Of a stretch of 64,000 bases of DNA, positions 1 to 10,430 are shown one piece after another. A program made the translations under genes and the position numbers. The notes beneath the pieces were generated by a model, which was not told the origin of the DNA, did not search any database, and saw nothing but the letters and a program-made list of their open reading frames with translations. Every line of letters starts with the position of its first letter. Positions within the stretch are counted from its first letter, which is position 1. This DNA is from Triplophysa rosa (Eukaryota; Chordata; Actinopteri; Cypriniformes; Nemacheilidae): positions 25,974,358 through 26,038,357 of the forward strand of contig NC_079898.1 in assembly GCF_024868665.1 (NCBI RefSeq). The letters run 5' to 3'.

Positions 1-446
1 GTATTTGGACTCTTGCGAATGTTTGAACACCATTGCATTAGATAACACGATATTACAGCAGGTGACTTCTGCAAACAAGTGATTTTCTCAGAACGTTTTA
101 AGGTTTACTGGTGTGGATGTGAGATTTACTGGATGTATGAAGTCAGTTCCTCTCATGTGTCCTTGCAGTGGAACCACAGGTGTCTATACTGTCAACTCCG
201 AATATGTTTGACAACGACAAAATATCTTGCTTTGAGTTGATACGTTTATTGTGTCTACAGTGACGCACGAACATTGACCTTGAACATCATCCTATCTCAG
301 AAAGAAAAATCACAGATGAGATCTCTTTAATATCTTTATCATTTTTTAGAGACATCAGTGACATTAAACCGAGAGCAAAAGGAATCTCATCTACGTCTCA
401 GATATTTCTCCTAAGAAAAAGTGTCAGAAATCGGACAAATTTGTCT
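1..446. other. Intergenic, no gene recognised
   Basis: No exon with matching splice sites or recognisable protein was seen. From about 300 the sequence begins to resemble the upstream part of the dispersed repeat that follows (compare 32880-32960), so part of this stretch may belong to that repeat. Confidence 0.5.
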
Positions 447-620
447 GTCATTAGAGTTTGAGAAGAGATGTGTGAGCTCAGATTGGTCTCGTCTGCAATC
501 AAAAGTCAATATGATTGAAGATCTCAATATCAACTCATTTCTCATCGAAAGATTATTTGACATCTACAAACTACATTCATTTTATTTGGTCGATACTTAA
601 ATAATTAGTCAATAATTAAT
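447..620 (+). repeat. Dispersed repeat family A, copy 1
   Basis: Contains the shared words GTCATTAGAGTTTGAG, GAGCTCAGATTGGTC and GAAGATCTCAATATCAACTC, also found in the same order and strand near 32961 and 44465. This copy lacks about 20 bases (AACAATGTGTCAAACT) present in the other two. No terminal inverted repeat or coding potential was seen, so the class is unknown. Confidence 0.7.
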
Positions 621-1560
621 ACTTCATTTTTGCTTTTTTAAACCAAGCAAACGAATCCACATTTGTGCACAGATGCTGATGTTGCTTTTATGAGCCCGTG
701 CGTGCTGTCCGGTTACTGTTATATTGTATTATTGTAGTTTCTGTTTTGTCTTGTAATGAGTTGTCGTGACTCATGAATGCAGGTGTCAGTGCCTGTAAAA
801 TTGATCTTTATGCCCCACATTTAATCAAACACGCCAGCTCAGCCATCAGTCCATCAACACCCTGAATAAAGAACATCGTAAATCTCGCGAAACTCGTACA
901 GCAGCATATTTGCGTGCTGACTTTCACTGTCACACTTTGCTTGTCTGCACAATTACTTGCCGTGTCTTTAATTTCATGGCCTTCTCTTCCAGTGTTCTGA
1001 GCTCAAACCTGCCGGTCAGGTTGATGCAGTAAAGTCTGGATGACGTGCAGGGCTCGTGTGAGGGGCTTTCATGCGTTCATGTAAATAACAACACTTCAGG
1101 TGAACTGCGACCTACTTTATTTGTTTGTTTGTTCAGAAAAATGTACAAAACACATAATGCACGATAACATAAGAGATGTATGACATGGATAAATGGAATG
1201 TGCTGAAGAACAATTCATGTTCAAGTCAATATTTAGATCTGTTTTACGTAAGCAAGCACTATGAAAATCTTGTTATTGTAGTCTTCATGTACTGGGTCAT
1301 TCCTGTACTGCGGGATATTTTTATTTAATGCCAAAAACACTTACTGTCAATTCATTTTTTTTTTCATTTCTCAGTGTTCCTTAACGTTTATTATCTTCTA
1401 AGTTACTCAGTATAACTTTCCAGCTTGTTTTTTTGTGACATACCCTCATAACATCCTTCAGGAAGTGACATCATTCTGGTAGGAAAACAACAACTTGCAA
1501 TGATTTTGATCATTTCTTTAATGTTTGTCATATCGGTTGGTTTGTTGCACTCTTAAATGC
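621..1560. other. Intergenic, nothing recognised
   Basis: AT-rich sequence with short open frames only. No coding exon, RNA gene or clear repeat boundary could be supported. Confidence 0.45.
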
Positions 1561-1589
1561 TCCATTTAGTTTGATAGAATTACAGGAAT

Positions 1590-1825
1590 AAGTAAAAAAA
1601 ACTACGGCAGTCAAAAGTGCCCCAGAACTGTTTGCTGTATTACATTCTTCAAAACGTCTTCTTTTGTGTTCAACAGAAGAACAAAAATGATAAAGTATTA
1701 TTTCCTACTATGGGAGTCAATGGGCATTCTTCCAAATATCTTTCTCTGCGTTGATCAGAACAAAGACATTTATACACATTTGGGATGATGACAGAATGTA
1801 CATTTTTGGGTGAAGAAATTCTTTC
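1590..1825. repeat. Palindromic MITE, GATGACAGAAT family, decayed copy
   Basis: Shares the internal words CAAAAGTGCCCCAGAACTG, CCTACTATGGGAGTCAATGGG and the terminal GATGACAGAAT...TTTTTGGGTGAA with the fuller copies at 31167-31551 and 35938-36378. The left end is degraded. Non-autonomous, no transposase. Confidence 0.7.
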
Positions 1826-2192
1826 TTATGAGCTCATAATCTCTCAGTGTTTACTAGCACAGCATGCTCTGATAGTCTATCACCTGTACAATAGTGTTGA
1901 ATAATATAACAGGTCCACGACAAGAAAAGATGTATGTTAAAGAACAGACTACTTTTTTAACAAACCCATGAGATTAGTGTCAGAAACATCAGCTGGGAGC
2001 GTGAGCCCTGCTGCTGTTAGATGTGCATCTCACAACTGTGTTTTTCACATTAGAAACCTGAGAGATGCTGGACTGGTAGGAGGTCCTGACAGCGTTCACA
2101 ACAGAAGCACTCCCGAGCTGAAACTGTTGCCTGAAATTAGCTGTTTGGCTTGTGGTTAAAAAGATGGGTCACCAAAAAAATGCATTCTTTCA

Positions 2193-2262
2193 ATGAACAA
2201 TTCACCCCAAAATGAAAAATCTGGTAGCAATTTCTCACCCTCGTGTTGTTGCAAAGTCTTTC
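2193..2262. repeat. Solo left end of palindromic MITE
   Basis: AATTCACCCCAAAATGAAAAATCTGG followed by TTCTCACCCTCGTGTTGTTG matches the left terminus of the GATGACAGAAT MITE family, but the rest of the element is missing. Confidence 0.5.
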
Positions 2263-2919
2263 TGCGTTCTGTGGCTGTTAACCTTCAGAGAGGACAGCAA
2301 AACACTAGAGAAGCATGGTAAGGGTTCCAAGAGTCTTCTGGAAGAGACTTTATTCACTGTACATCTTGCCTTTCAAATGTGAAGATGGAAAGTCAAACAG
2401 GTTTGGACATTAAGACGATTGAAAGAATACATTTTAATTTTCAGATGAACATCTCCTCTGAATCTATAAGGCAGACACTTTTAGACTTACAGAAAATACG
2501 ACACGGACCAGGCCAGATTCAAACCTATAAGCAAAAATCCTCTTTATTTCTTATTATCTCATACTCTTTATTATTAGACATATTTATACAGTATATATGC
2601 TTTATAATCAATGTTTTCCTGCACGTGACGATACATTTATTTACACACATTTTGTCTGCATGTCTGATACTGTAAAGTGTTTTTTTTCACCCATCAATAC
2701 GTTTACACGGCAGCTGAATGTGGATTTATCTCTTTCAGTGTCATGAAGACAGAGAAACAGGCTTCCGCTTGTTCTTATATCTCATATAGAACTATTGTTT
2801 TGTTTGTTTTAACATAATAGTTACTGTATACGATACAAACTGTTGATATACTATTTTGGCACTTCAAGTATACTACTATGTCCCTATTCACGTAATAATT
2901 GTTACTCGAGCTTGGCTCC

Positions 2920-3112
2920 AATATGACATAACTCTAAAATCTAAAATCATGTTTTTATTGTGATTTCCAATGAATTTCAATCAAACTGCAGTTGGTTTGT
3001 TTTGATTTTAGCCATTGTAACAAAAAACAACTAACTAACACAATAAATAATAATAAAAACATGATTTTTGAAAAAAAAATGCAGTTATCTCATTTTGGAA
3101 CCAAACTCTTCA
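2920..3112. repeat. Palindromic MITE, TGAAGAGTTTATTTCC family, partial
   Basis: Carries the family core (AAACTGCAGTTGGTTTG, AACTAACTAACACAATAAA, AAAACATGATTTTTGAA) and right end (GTTATCTCATTTTGGAA...AAACTCTTCA). The left terminus is decayed. Other copies lie near 5193, 33744, 37272, 41843 and 58246. Confidence 0.75.
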
Positions 3113-3894
3113 AATATACCTTTACCTGTACTGTAAGTAGATGGGAAGTAAATCAATTTCAATTTAAGGGTGCTTTATTGGCATGACAAAATGTACATTC
3201 GTATTGCCAAAGCATTTGCATCCGGGCTGCTTACAAATAGTGCAAGTCTAAACAAACGAAACGAAAGATAATAATAGTAATAAAATAAAATGGAATAAAA
3301 TAATCTTCATCAAACGTTTACATTTATGTATACTAGTCAAGTGTACTGAAGTGTAATGTGAAGTGTATTTCTGAATTTTAGTCCTCAAAAAAGGAATATA
3401 CTGTCATCAGCTGCCTCTGTCAGGTCATTGCAAACTCATGATCGCTCATGATTTTCTCTTTCAGGGAACAGAAAGGGAACAAATTGAAATACGATTGATG
3501 CACTTAAATGGTGAGTAAGACGGCCAGATGCTACATTTACATCTAACTCCATGCACAAGAACTTTAACTTCACAGTAATCAAAATGTGAAAGTTCTGCTT
3601 ACTTAAACCAAGAACCTTTAAAACTCAACAATTGCCTCAAAATGTTTGAGTATTGCCAACTTATCCGGGTTTACAGTGTACTACAGGTTTAGAACGTGGT
3701 AGGGTGAATAAATATTGAGGCTGTACAGCTGTGGGGGGGAGCGTTCTGATTCATAAATGACACATGCACAGTAGAGACCACAAGACCACTCATATAAATC
3801 AAGTGTGCCATTTGGGACAAAACCATAATTGCATTTTGTCTATTTATATTGGATAGTCAAAGAAAACACCGGATACGTTTGGCTGAGATTGTGC

Positions 3895-4000
3895 TGTGTC
3901 ATGAAGAATGGCTCAACTGCGATTTACGGGACACACTGAAAACTGTATAGCACTGTAAATCACTTTGGATAAAAGCATCTGCCATATGCACAAATGCACA
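3895..4000 (+). repeat. SINE 3' tail remnant
   Basis: CACTGTAAATCACTTTGGATAAAAGCATCTGCCATATGC resembles the conserved 3' tail shared by the tRNA-derived SINEs of this window (19615, 34380, 57925). The tRNA-like head cannot be seen. Confidence 0.6.
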
Positions 4001-4765
4001 TTATTTGGTTTGTGCTTGTGGCTAAAGATCTGTGATCATAACATAAGGTTCAGCGTAAAACTTTGCTGTAGTTTTGCAGCGGGTTTGCCAGTAACTTACT
4101 GTAGATTTAATTTACAATTTTGTTTTAAACACAAACTTACCTAGTTCTTATATGTTCTTTCATAAAACAAGACGAAATATATTTTCTTGTTATGTAAACC
4201 AATCGTAATTTAAGAAGTTTCAAATATGAATGTCGTTTTTTTACAGTGTTGCCGCGCTAATGCCAGAAATGAGACCAGTCTCTTCTTGCTCATTTTGAAT
4301 CTCAAAAGTCCAAGTGTTTTGATTTTGATTCAAGTAAAGCTCAAAAACAGTACTCATAGGAAAATATGAAGTAGTAATCAAATCTACAGTAAGTTACTGG
4401 CAGACCTGCTGCAAAACTACAGCAAAGTTTTACAGTGTTGTATATGTAGGTGATTCATGAACATCTGCAAAATGTTGTTATTGTATCTGTCTGCAGTGTT
4501 CTCTATCACAGTGGCTTTCACAAAGCCCAGAGAGAGAAGAAAATGGCATTGCTCAGGTCAGGTCGACCACATGACACGCGGTGTACTGGTGCCAAAGCGT
4601 TCTCCCAGGTGAGCTGATAAGCACGTGTCGAGATGTTGGCTTACTGGAAATTCTCAGTGTGAATGAAGTCAATAGAGGAAGACATTTGTCTGGGGTCTTA
4701 ACCACAATATCCTGAGCATTCAGCCTCTCTTGTGCGCAGGGGTTAGTTGTGTACAGTCAAACACC

Positions 4766-4803
4766 TGTGTGCGTGTGTGTGTGCGTGTGTGTGTGTGTGT
4801 GTG
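4766..4803. repeat. (GT)n microsatellite
   Basis: Interrupted GT dinucleotide run with two GC interruptions. Confidence 0.9.
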
Positions 4804-5192
4804 CGCTCTTCTGAAGGCTGCTAATTTCCTGAATGATGTGGCCTTACGCAGCTAGACGTTGCGCTTGGACCCAGCTGGCTGTTTGGAAACCACGATGATG
4901 TACTGAGTTTAAAATTGGGATGGATTTCAAAGAAAAGAGCATTTGCATCCTTGCACACTTGACAGAAGCCTTTTAACAATCACGGTGAGATCAAGTGAAA
5001 TGAAGCGTCTGACGTATTGTGAGTTTAAGGGGAATTTTACTGTAATCCTCACAAGTACTTCCTCATACCGGCAGTATTCGCAAAAACAAAACAAGAAAAT
5101 GATTTTGACTTTGAAAGGAGATTTAAGATAAGAGAAATGAGACTTCGGGTATAACAATTAATTATGCAGTTCAGTGAAACAGAATAAGTAAA

Positions 5193-5395
5193 TGAAGAGT
5201 TTATTTCCAAAAAGTAAAAAAAAAAGTCATAAATCATGTTTTTTATTATGTTATCATGTTTGTGTTGTGTTTTATTGTGTTAGTTGAAGGACAAACCAAC
5301 TGCAGTTTGATTTATAATTGGAATGCACAATAAAAAAACATGATTTTTGAATTTTTTTTAAAACCGAGTTATGTTTTTTTGGAAATAAACTCTTC
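5193..5395. repeat. Palindromic MITE, TGAAGAGTTTATTTCC family
   Basis: Starts TGAAGAGTTTATTTCC and ends GGAAATAAACTCTTC; the two ends are inverted copies and the inner halves (ATCATGTTTTTTATT / AATAAAAAAACATGAT) can also pair, so the element folds on itself. No coding capacity. Confidence 0.85.
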
Positions 5396-5399
5396 GAAT

Positions 5400-7130
5400 A
5401 TTCCCCCAACAACTTAATTTGTACTGGATCAATGTAAGCCAATGAGAAAGAAAATTCTGCAAATGCAACGACTGCCATCTCATTTATTGGTCAGATGGGA
5501 GATTATAAATGTATGACATAAATCATATGATGACATAATGAGTGTTTTCATTTCCCCAGACTTCTCCAGTTCATGTCCCAGCATGGCTAACTGAGTCATG
5601 TAAACACATGACTGTAAAAACCTCCCTTCAAAGTATAAATGCAGTCACGTGAGCATACCCTGAATGGCTCAATGCAAAGATATGGAATTATGACGGAGTA
5701 TTTTGCCAGGCTGTGAAAGGTACCGTACTTTCCATCTACAGATGAGCGCTGATAGGCCGTCGTTTGGAGGAAGAGAGAGTTTCCAGTTCTCATGCGAAAC
5801 AAATGAATTCGTTGTATTCAATATCTTGTGTCTCAATGTTGACTAAGAGGATTGTATGCTGGGTGTAAGTGACTGTGCTTTTACTGATTTAATTCAACAT
5901 ATTGTGTGTTTCTTTTCACCTGTTAATTTCGCTGACACCACATAAAATACTTTTACATAGAATAGAATACGTTTTGGCCTGTAATTGTTGCAAAGCAATG
6001 AGACACCGTTTTTCATGATACACTGCAGTAATGTCACTTTGAACTGGAATGGTAATATGTATTTTTATTTTACGTACATTATATTTATCAAGAGAATATT
6101 TGAGTGTTTACAGTAACATGTTTTTTATAGTGTGGGTATATTAATTCATATTCTTTTTTATTGTATCTGTCCATCTACACATTGATTCACTGTAAAAAAA
6201 TCCAACTTGCAAAATGTTCACCCTACAAAGATAAATAAGTAACTTGAACATAGAATGTTTAGTTTAATGAGTCAAATTATTGTTTGGCATATACTGAACA
6301 ATATTAGCCTAAACATGTTTCTAATAAAGATTATTTTGTTGACTAGACTTAGACTCTCAAGTTTTTGGCCAAAATACATCAGAAAGGTAAAACAGTGTAT
6401 TCTGAACAAACAATAAGAGATGCATTGCAGCATGTTCAATTCTGTTTCTTTTAAAGATGAACGTTTTAGTTCTTGCTGGCTTAGTTTATGCTTAAATATT
6501 GTTGTTACTGTTGTGTTTAAGAGTTTTTTTTATGAATGATGGTTTTTGATTGCTTGAGGTGTAAGTGCATGACACAACAGCAAAACTGGTATAAATGCAC
6601 TCAACACAAACTGTTACACAGTTATTTGATCATTGTTTTGGTCTGTTTGAGGCAGAAAACATGTCCAATTCTAGTAAAAGACAAATACATTTGTTTATTT
6701 TTAAATCTATATTCCTCTATTTATGTTCAGCCAACAAAAAACATTTTGTTCTGTTGTTCATTAAGCTTGATGTTGTGACAACTAATGACTTAAACATACA
6801 TTTTTATGTCTCTGTTTGTTGAGTTAACTCAAAAACATGCTTGTGATAGGTTGCCTTATTATTTTAAGTTGACTCAACTACTTTTTACAGTGTTCATTTA
6901 GCAATAATGTAATTTATAGCACACTGTGCAGTGTTTCATAGTTTTATTATACATTTAATTTTTTGTTACTTAAAGGGTCTGTTCTGACCGTTACTGTGAT
7001 TGATGTTTGAAGAATTCATTTTCTTTCAGGGAATTAATAAAAGTCAATCTAATTTCTTCAAGTTTCATTTCATTCAGATATGGGAATTGCTTATTAACAG
7101 AGACGAGCCCATATTTAGAAAGTTGAAAAA
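5400..7130. other. Intergenic, nothing recognised
   Basis: AT-rich. Several short open frames overlap on both strands, but none has coding character or flanking splice sites. Confidence 0.4.
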
Positions 7131-9050
7131 AGCGTCTTTATTTACAGCAGTATTGCACAAATTAGCACGGAAATATTTCAGTGCAAAATACAAAAAGATG
7201 CATTTAACGTCAAACAAACAAACAAACAAAAATTGTCAATCTGCTACAAATGTACTGGGTCCTGGGTGGCGTCAGGTCGGGTAAAGCGGACGTTCAGTGC
7301 AACTAAACTGAAGAGATTCAGTCAGAGGTCCAGTGAGAAATACGCAGGTTGGCCTGAAATTCATGGTTTCCCTCAGAAAAAAGGTTTGTTCGGGAATCAC
7401 AGGGGTACAGAATGAGAACGCTGTTGGAAAGCGTCCGAACACATGGGAGATGAGATCAATGCATGTACGATACCAACAGTATTGAAACATGAGGTCTTTG
7501 GTGGTGACAAGTGGTAAACTTGCAACGTTAAGACAAACCAAAACAACCATCATTTTGGCAAAGTGAAACATTGTAAGTGATATACATATAAAAACACACA
7601 CTATTATATCACAGGGCCTTTCGTCAAACTGACAAATCCTTACACACACACACCGTTTTATCTAAATTTTGATTTTCTAAATATTTAGCAATACCGTTCA
7701 CGGTAGATGGTCAATACATCAGTCTTTATTTACTTGAGTCTTCGCTACTCATAAACGTGACATTTCTAAACCAACATACTTGACGGCTCATCCTGAGCCC
7801 TGTGCATCGAGTAATGAAATACTGAGTTTAACGGTAATAAAAACAGGAAAAGTCACAAAGTGAGATGCTATGAGCTGAAGTACGTTTGGAAGACGGGTTT
7901 GTTCAAGAAATCTCCACAGGTATTTTCCTACGGTCCCTGAGGCCTGTTGAAGGAAACTTTTTTGAGATTTGTGTACGGCTGGTGTTAAACAGTGGTTGCA
8001 ATGTGTGCTAATGGTCCTTAACACCACCTACACAAGTGGATATAGGCAAGGGGGTTGAATTCATTGTCATAAAAATGTGCTAACCAGAGTTTCTGAATAT
8101 AAAATCCTGATTTTCCTTAGGGCCCTTGGGCAAGGCACTTAAAACCATTTGGAAGTTCCTTTTGAGCTATTCTGGAAAAAACTGTCTACAACAGCAACTA
8201 AATTATAAAATCTAATTAATCTTGACGAACAAACCTAGGCCAAAGAACATGCAGCTGGAACATTAATGGAATTATGAATCGTATCCCCAAAATGTCACGT
8301 TTGTTCTTATTTCTCATCCCTAATAAGGAAACAATCCAAATAAAAACATTTCAACAAACCAAAAGATCTAATCTGGAATGTGTACAATGTGTCCAAAGTA
8401 ACAAAATGTCAACAGTGATTACATGAACTTACTACCTTTGCCTGTCCCATTTCATTTGATTAATTGTTCTCTGTGTAAAATAATGTCTTCACATTGAATT
8501 CTTAAGTTGTTGTTGTTCCTCAAGACCTTTCTGAAGACCTTTCACACGACACGATGCAGGCTTCAACACGGCTCTCAGCAGGCCTCAAGTGCATGTAGAT
8601 ATAGTGTCACAATAAAGGGTGATTTTACAAAAGAATAAAGCATTTGTACAAAGTTAATGTATCTGAGAACAGATAAAAGTCTTATTATTATTATGACACA
8701 GCTCACACAGAAACATACCTTATGAAAAGTAACCATGGCTTTACTACAGTAAATATGGTTTAACCATGGTATTTATGGTAAAACCATAGTTAATAACCAC
8801 AAATTTACCATTGCCTTAGTACAGTAACCATTTAAACATGGTGTTTGTAGTAAAACTATGGTCATCATAATAGAAATGGTGACAAATCTGCCAAAAACAT
8901 GGTTTCTACATTTTTACTATAATAAAAACATGGTTAATAAAGTGTGAGACATGTCAAAGGCAGAAACTTTAGTACTCGGAACGTTTATGCAAAATATGAA
9001 TCATATTTTCCGACTTTCAATTCGCTTGGTTGCATAAAAACGCAGATAAT
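7131..9050 (-). other. Possible distal 3'UTR of bcl2l11 or plain intergenic DNA
   Basis: An AATAAA hexamer on the minus strand lies at about 7137-7142, and the stretch has no recognisable exon. Mammalian BCL2L11 transcripts have 3'UTRs of several kb, so a minus-strand UTR reaching from 10325 to here is possible. The CpG-rich island at 9060-9260 inside it argues against one uninterrupted UTR. Inference only. Confidence 0.25.
8720..8945. repeat. ACCATGGT-rich palindromic repeat, copy 1
   Basis: Contains many inverted AACCATGG / CCATGGTT words around AAAACCATAGTTA and AAAACATGGTT. Related copies are at 23213-23375 and 47890-48055. Probably a decayed MITE family. Confidence 0.6.
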
Positions 9051-9059
9051 TGAAGGCGG

Positions 9060-9265
9060 TGACGTAGATGGCGGCTTTAAGACCCAGCGGAAGCACTGCG
9101 CAGACTGAAACCAAAGAATCGCGAGAGCGAGACAAAAGTGCAGCTATTCAAACGCTCTCGCGATACTTTGGGATCATAAACCGAACGGTTTGAGCAGCGG
9201 CGCACTTTGTCGAACACACCTCAACTCCAGCGCCTAGTAAACGATTTCCGCTTGCTTTTGGTAAG
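9060..9265 (+). promoter_or_regulatory. CpG-rich promoter-like island with TCTCGCGA motifs
   Basis: In an AT-rich surround, this stretch carries a YY1-like AGATGGCGGCT, an inverted pair TCGCGAGAGCG / CGCTCTCGCGA (the TCTCGCGA-type core promoter motif) about 25 bases apart, and a consensus-like donor GGTAAGGGA ending near 9260 on the plus strand. A 41-codon ORF starts at ATGGCGGCT (9069) and stops at TGA (9192). This looks like the first exon of an unknown plus-strand transcript or an orphan or decayed promoter. No downstream coding exon was found on either strand. Confidence 0.4.
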
Positions 9266-9539
9266 GGAGATAAGATGGACAGACGTGACATGTAATTAAT
9301 ATTCACGAGCTAAGCTTCACGTTCTATATTGCGCTCAGTGCGCTGAGGTGACGCTGTGGCGTCGAGCAGTTCACGGTTGTTGCTAGAAGGAATACAGCTA
9401 CCTCCACTGGGCATGCGCACTTCAATACCGCATAATTTATGTCACGCTGACAACAGTTAATTACTATTTATTATTATGGTAAGGTTAGGTTTAGGGTAGG
9501 TGTAGGCGTTAGCTAGTTTAATTTATTGTAATTTTAAGG

Positions 9540-9735
9540 CGAGATTTTGCATCACTTCCGGCTGTCGCTGTATCAATTCAAGCCACAACCGCAGTTCACC
9601 TGCTCGTCGAGTCGTGTGAAAGGACCTTCCTTCAGTTGCCTTCAAACTAAGAAAAAACACGAAACCAGTGCAGATCTGTGTCTGGTTTGGAAGCCAATGT
9701 GAAAATCTATGAAAGATTGGCAAAAGAAGGTAAAT
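9540..9735 (+). promoter_or_regulatory. Second promoter-like segment with ETS motif
   Basis: CACTTCCGGC near 9554 is a strong ETS/TSS-type motif, followed by about 170 bases and a GAAG/GTAAAT donor-like junction at about 9730. One reading frame is open but lacks an ATG. It could be a non-coding first exon of the same unknown plus-strand transcript as the 9060 island. Confidence 0.3.
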
Positions 9736-10325
9736 TCATCACGCAAATAGTTTGTGATAACATGTTGTTTAAATTCCTACACATGTCTTCAATCACAGAT
9801 GTGATTATGTCTGACCTCTGTAATGGGATGATTTATTTCATATGATGTGTACAGACTACGCAAGTGCAAACTGGGACAGGCAGAACTACTAACTTCACCG
9901 CTCGACCGACTAACGTCCACGATCATGAAAATATACACAAAACTTACAACTTAAATACAGTGAAAATAAATATAAAGTAAAGCGAGCGAAGAAACGCACA
10001 GATGGGAAACGATAAAAGACAAAAACGAAAGACGTGACGGGGCGAACAGACAATGAAGGCACGTTTTCCACACTCTTCAGGGTTCGTCGATAAGAGCCGA
10101 CGTCAGTCATGTGAACACAGCATCTAATGGCTCAGCTTTCCACATGAACGCAGGAAACTCGCTGTGAGTTGACCTAGGGAGGGTCGACAGGTCCAAACCG
10201 TGGTACACCCGGAGAGGTTTCGAAGAGCAGCACTGCTGTTTTCCCTTATTATGTACATATATACAGTCGGAGGGGAGGGGGGGTTGGTTTGTTGCTACAT
10301 GTCTACTGGGTGTTGAATGTGTCAA

Positions 10326-10430
10326 TCATCGCCTTCGCAGGAAAATCTGCATTAGCTGTCCGATGAAGTCGTTCATCCAGACGATGATGACGTGCTCGTT
10401 CCGAGCGGCGTTGTTGTTGCCCGCACCTGC
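10326..10430 (-). CDS. bcl2l11: bcl2l11 coding exon 4 (C-terminal anchor, stop)
   Basis: 105 nt, residues 150-183 and TGA. Acceptor TCCCAACAG, phase 0. It encodes AGAGNNNAARNEHVIIVWM and then NDFIGQLMQIFLRRR, a hydrophobic stretch ending in arginines. Separated from the BH3 exon by a 13.3 kb intron filled with transposons. Confidence 0.93.
   Translation of the reverse strand, partial: AGAGNNNAARNEHVIIVWMNDFIGQLMQIFLRRR

Noticed and set aside
7272..7649. 125-codon minus-strand open frame
   Set aside because: No recognisable domain, no exon junctions, low-complexity hydrophobic composition. Possibly untranslated sequence.
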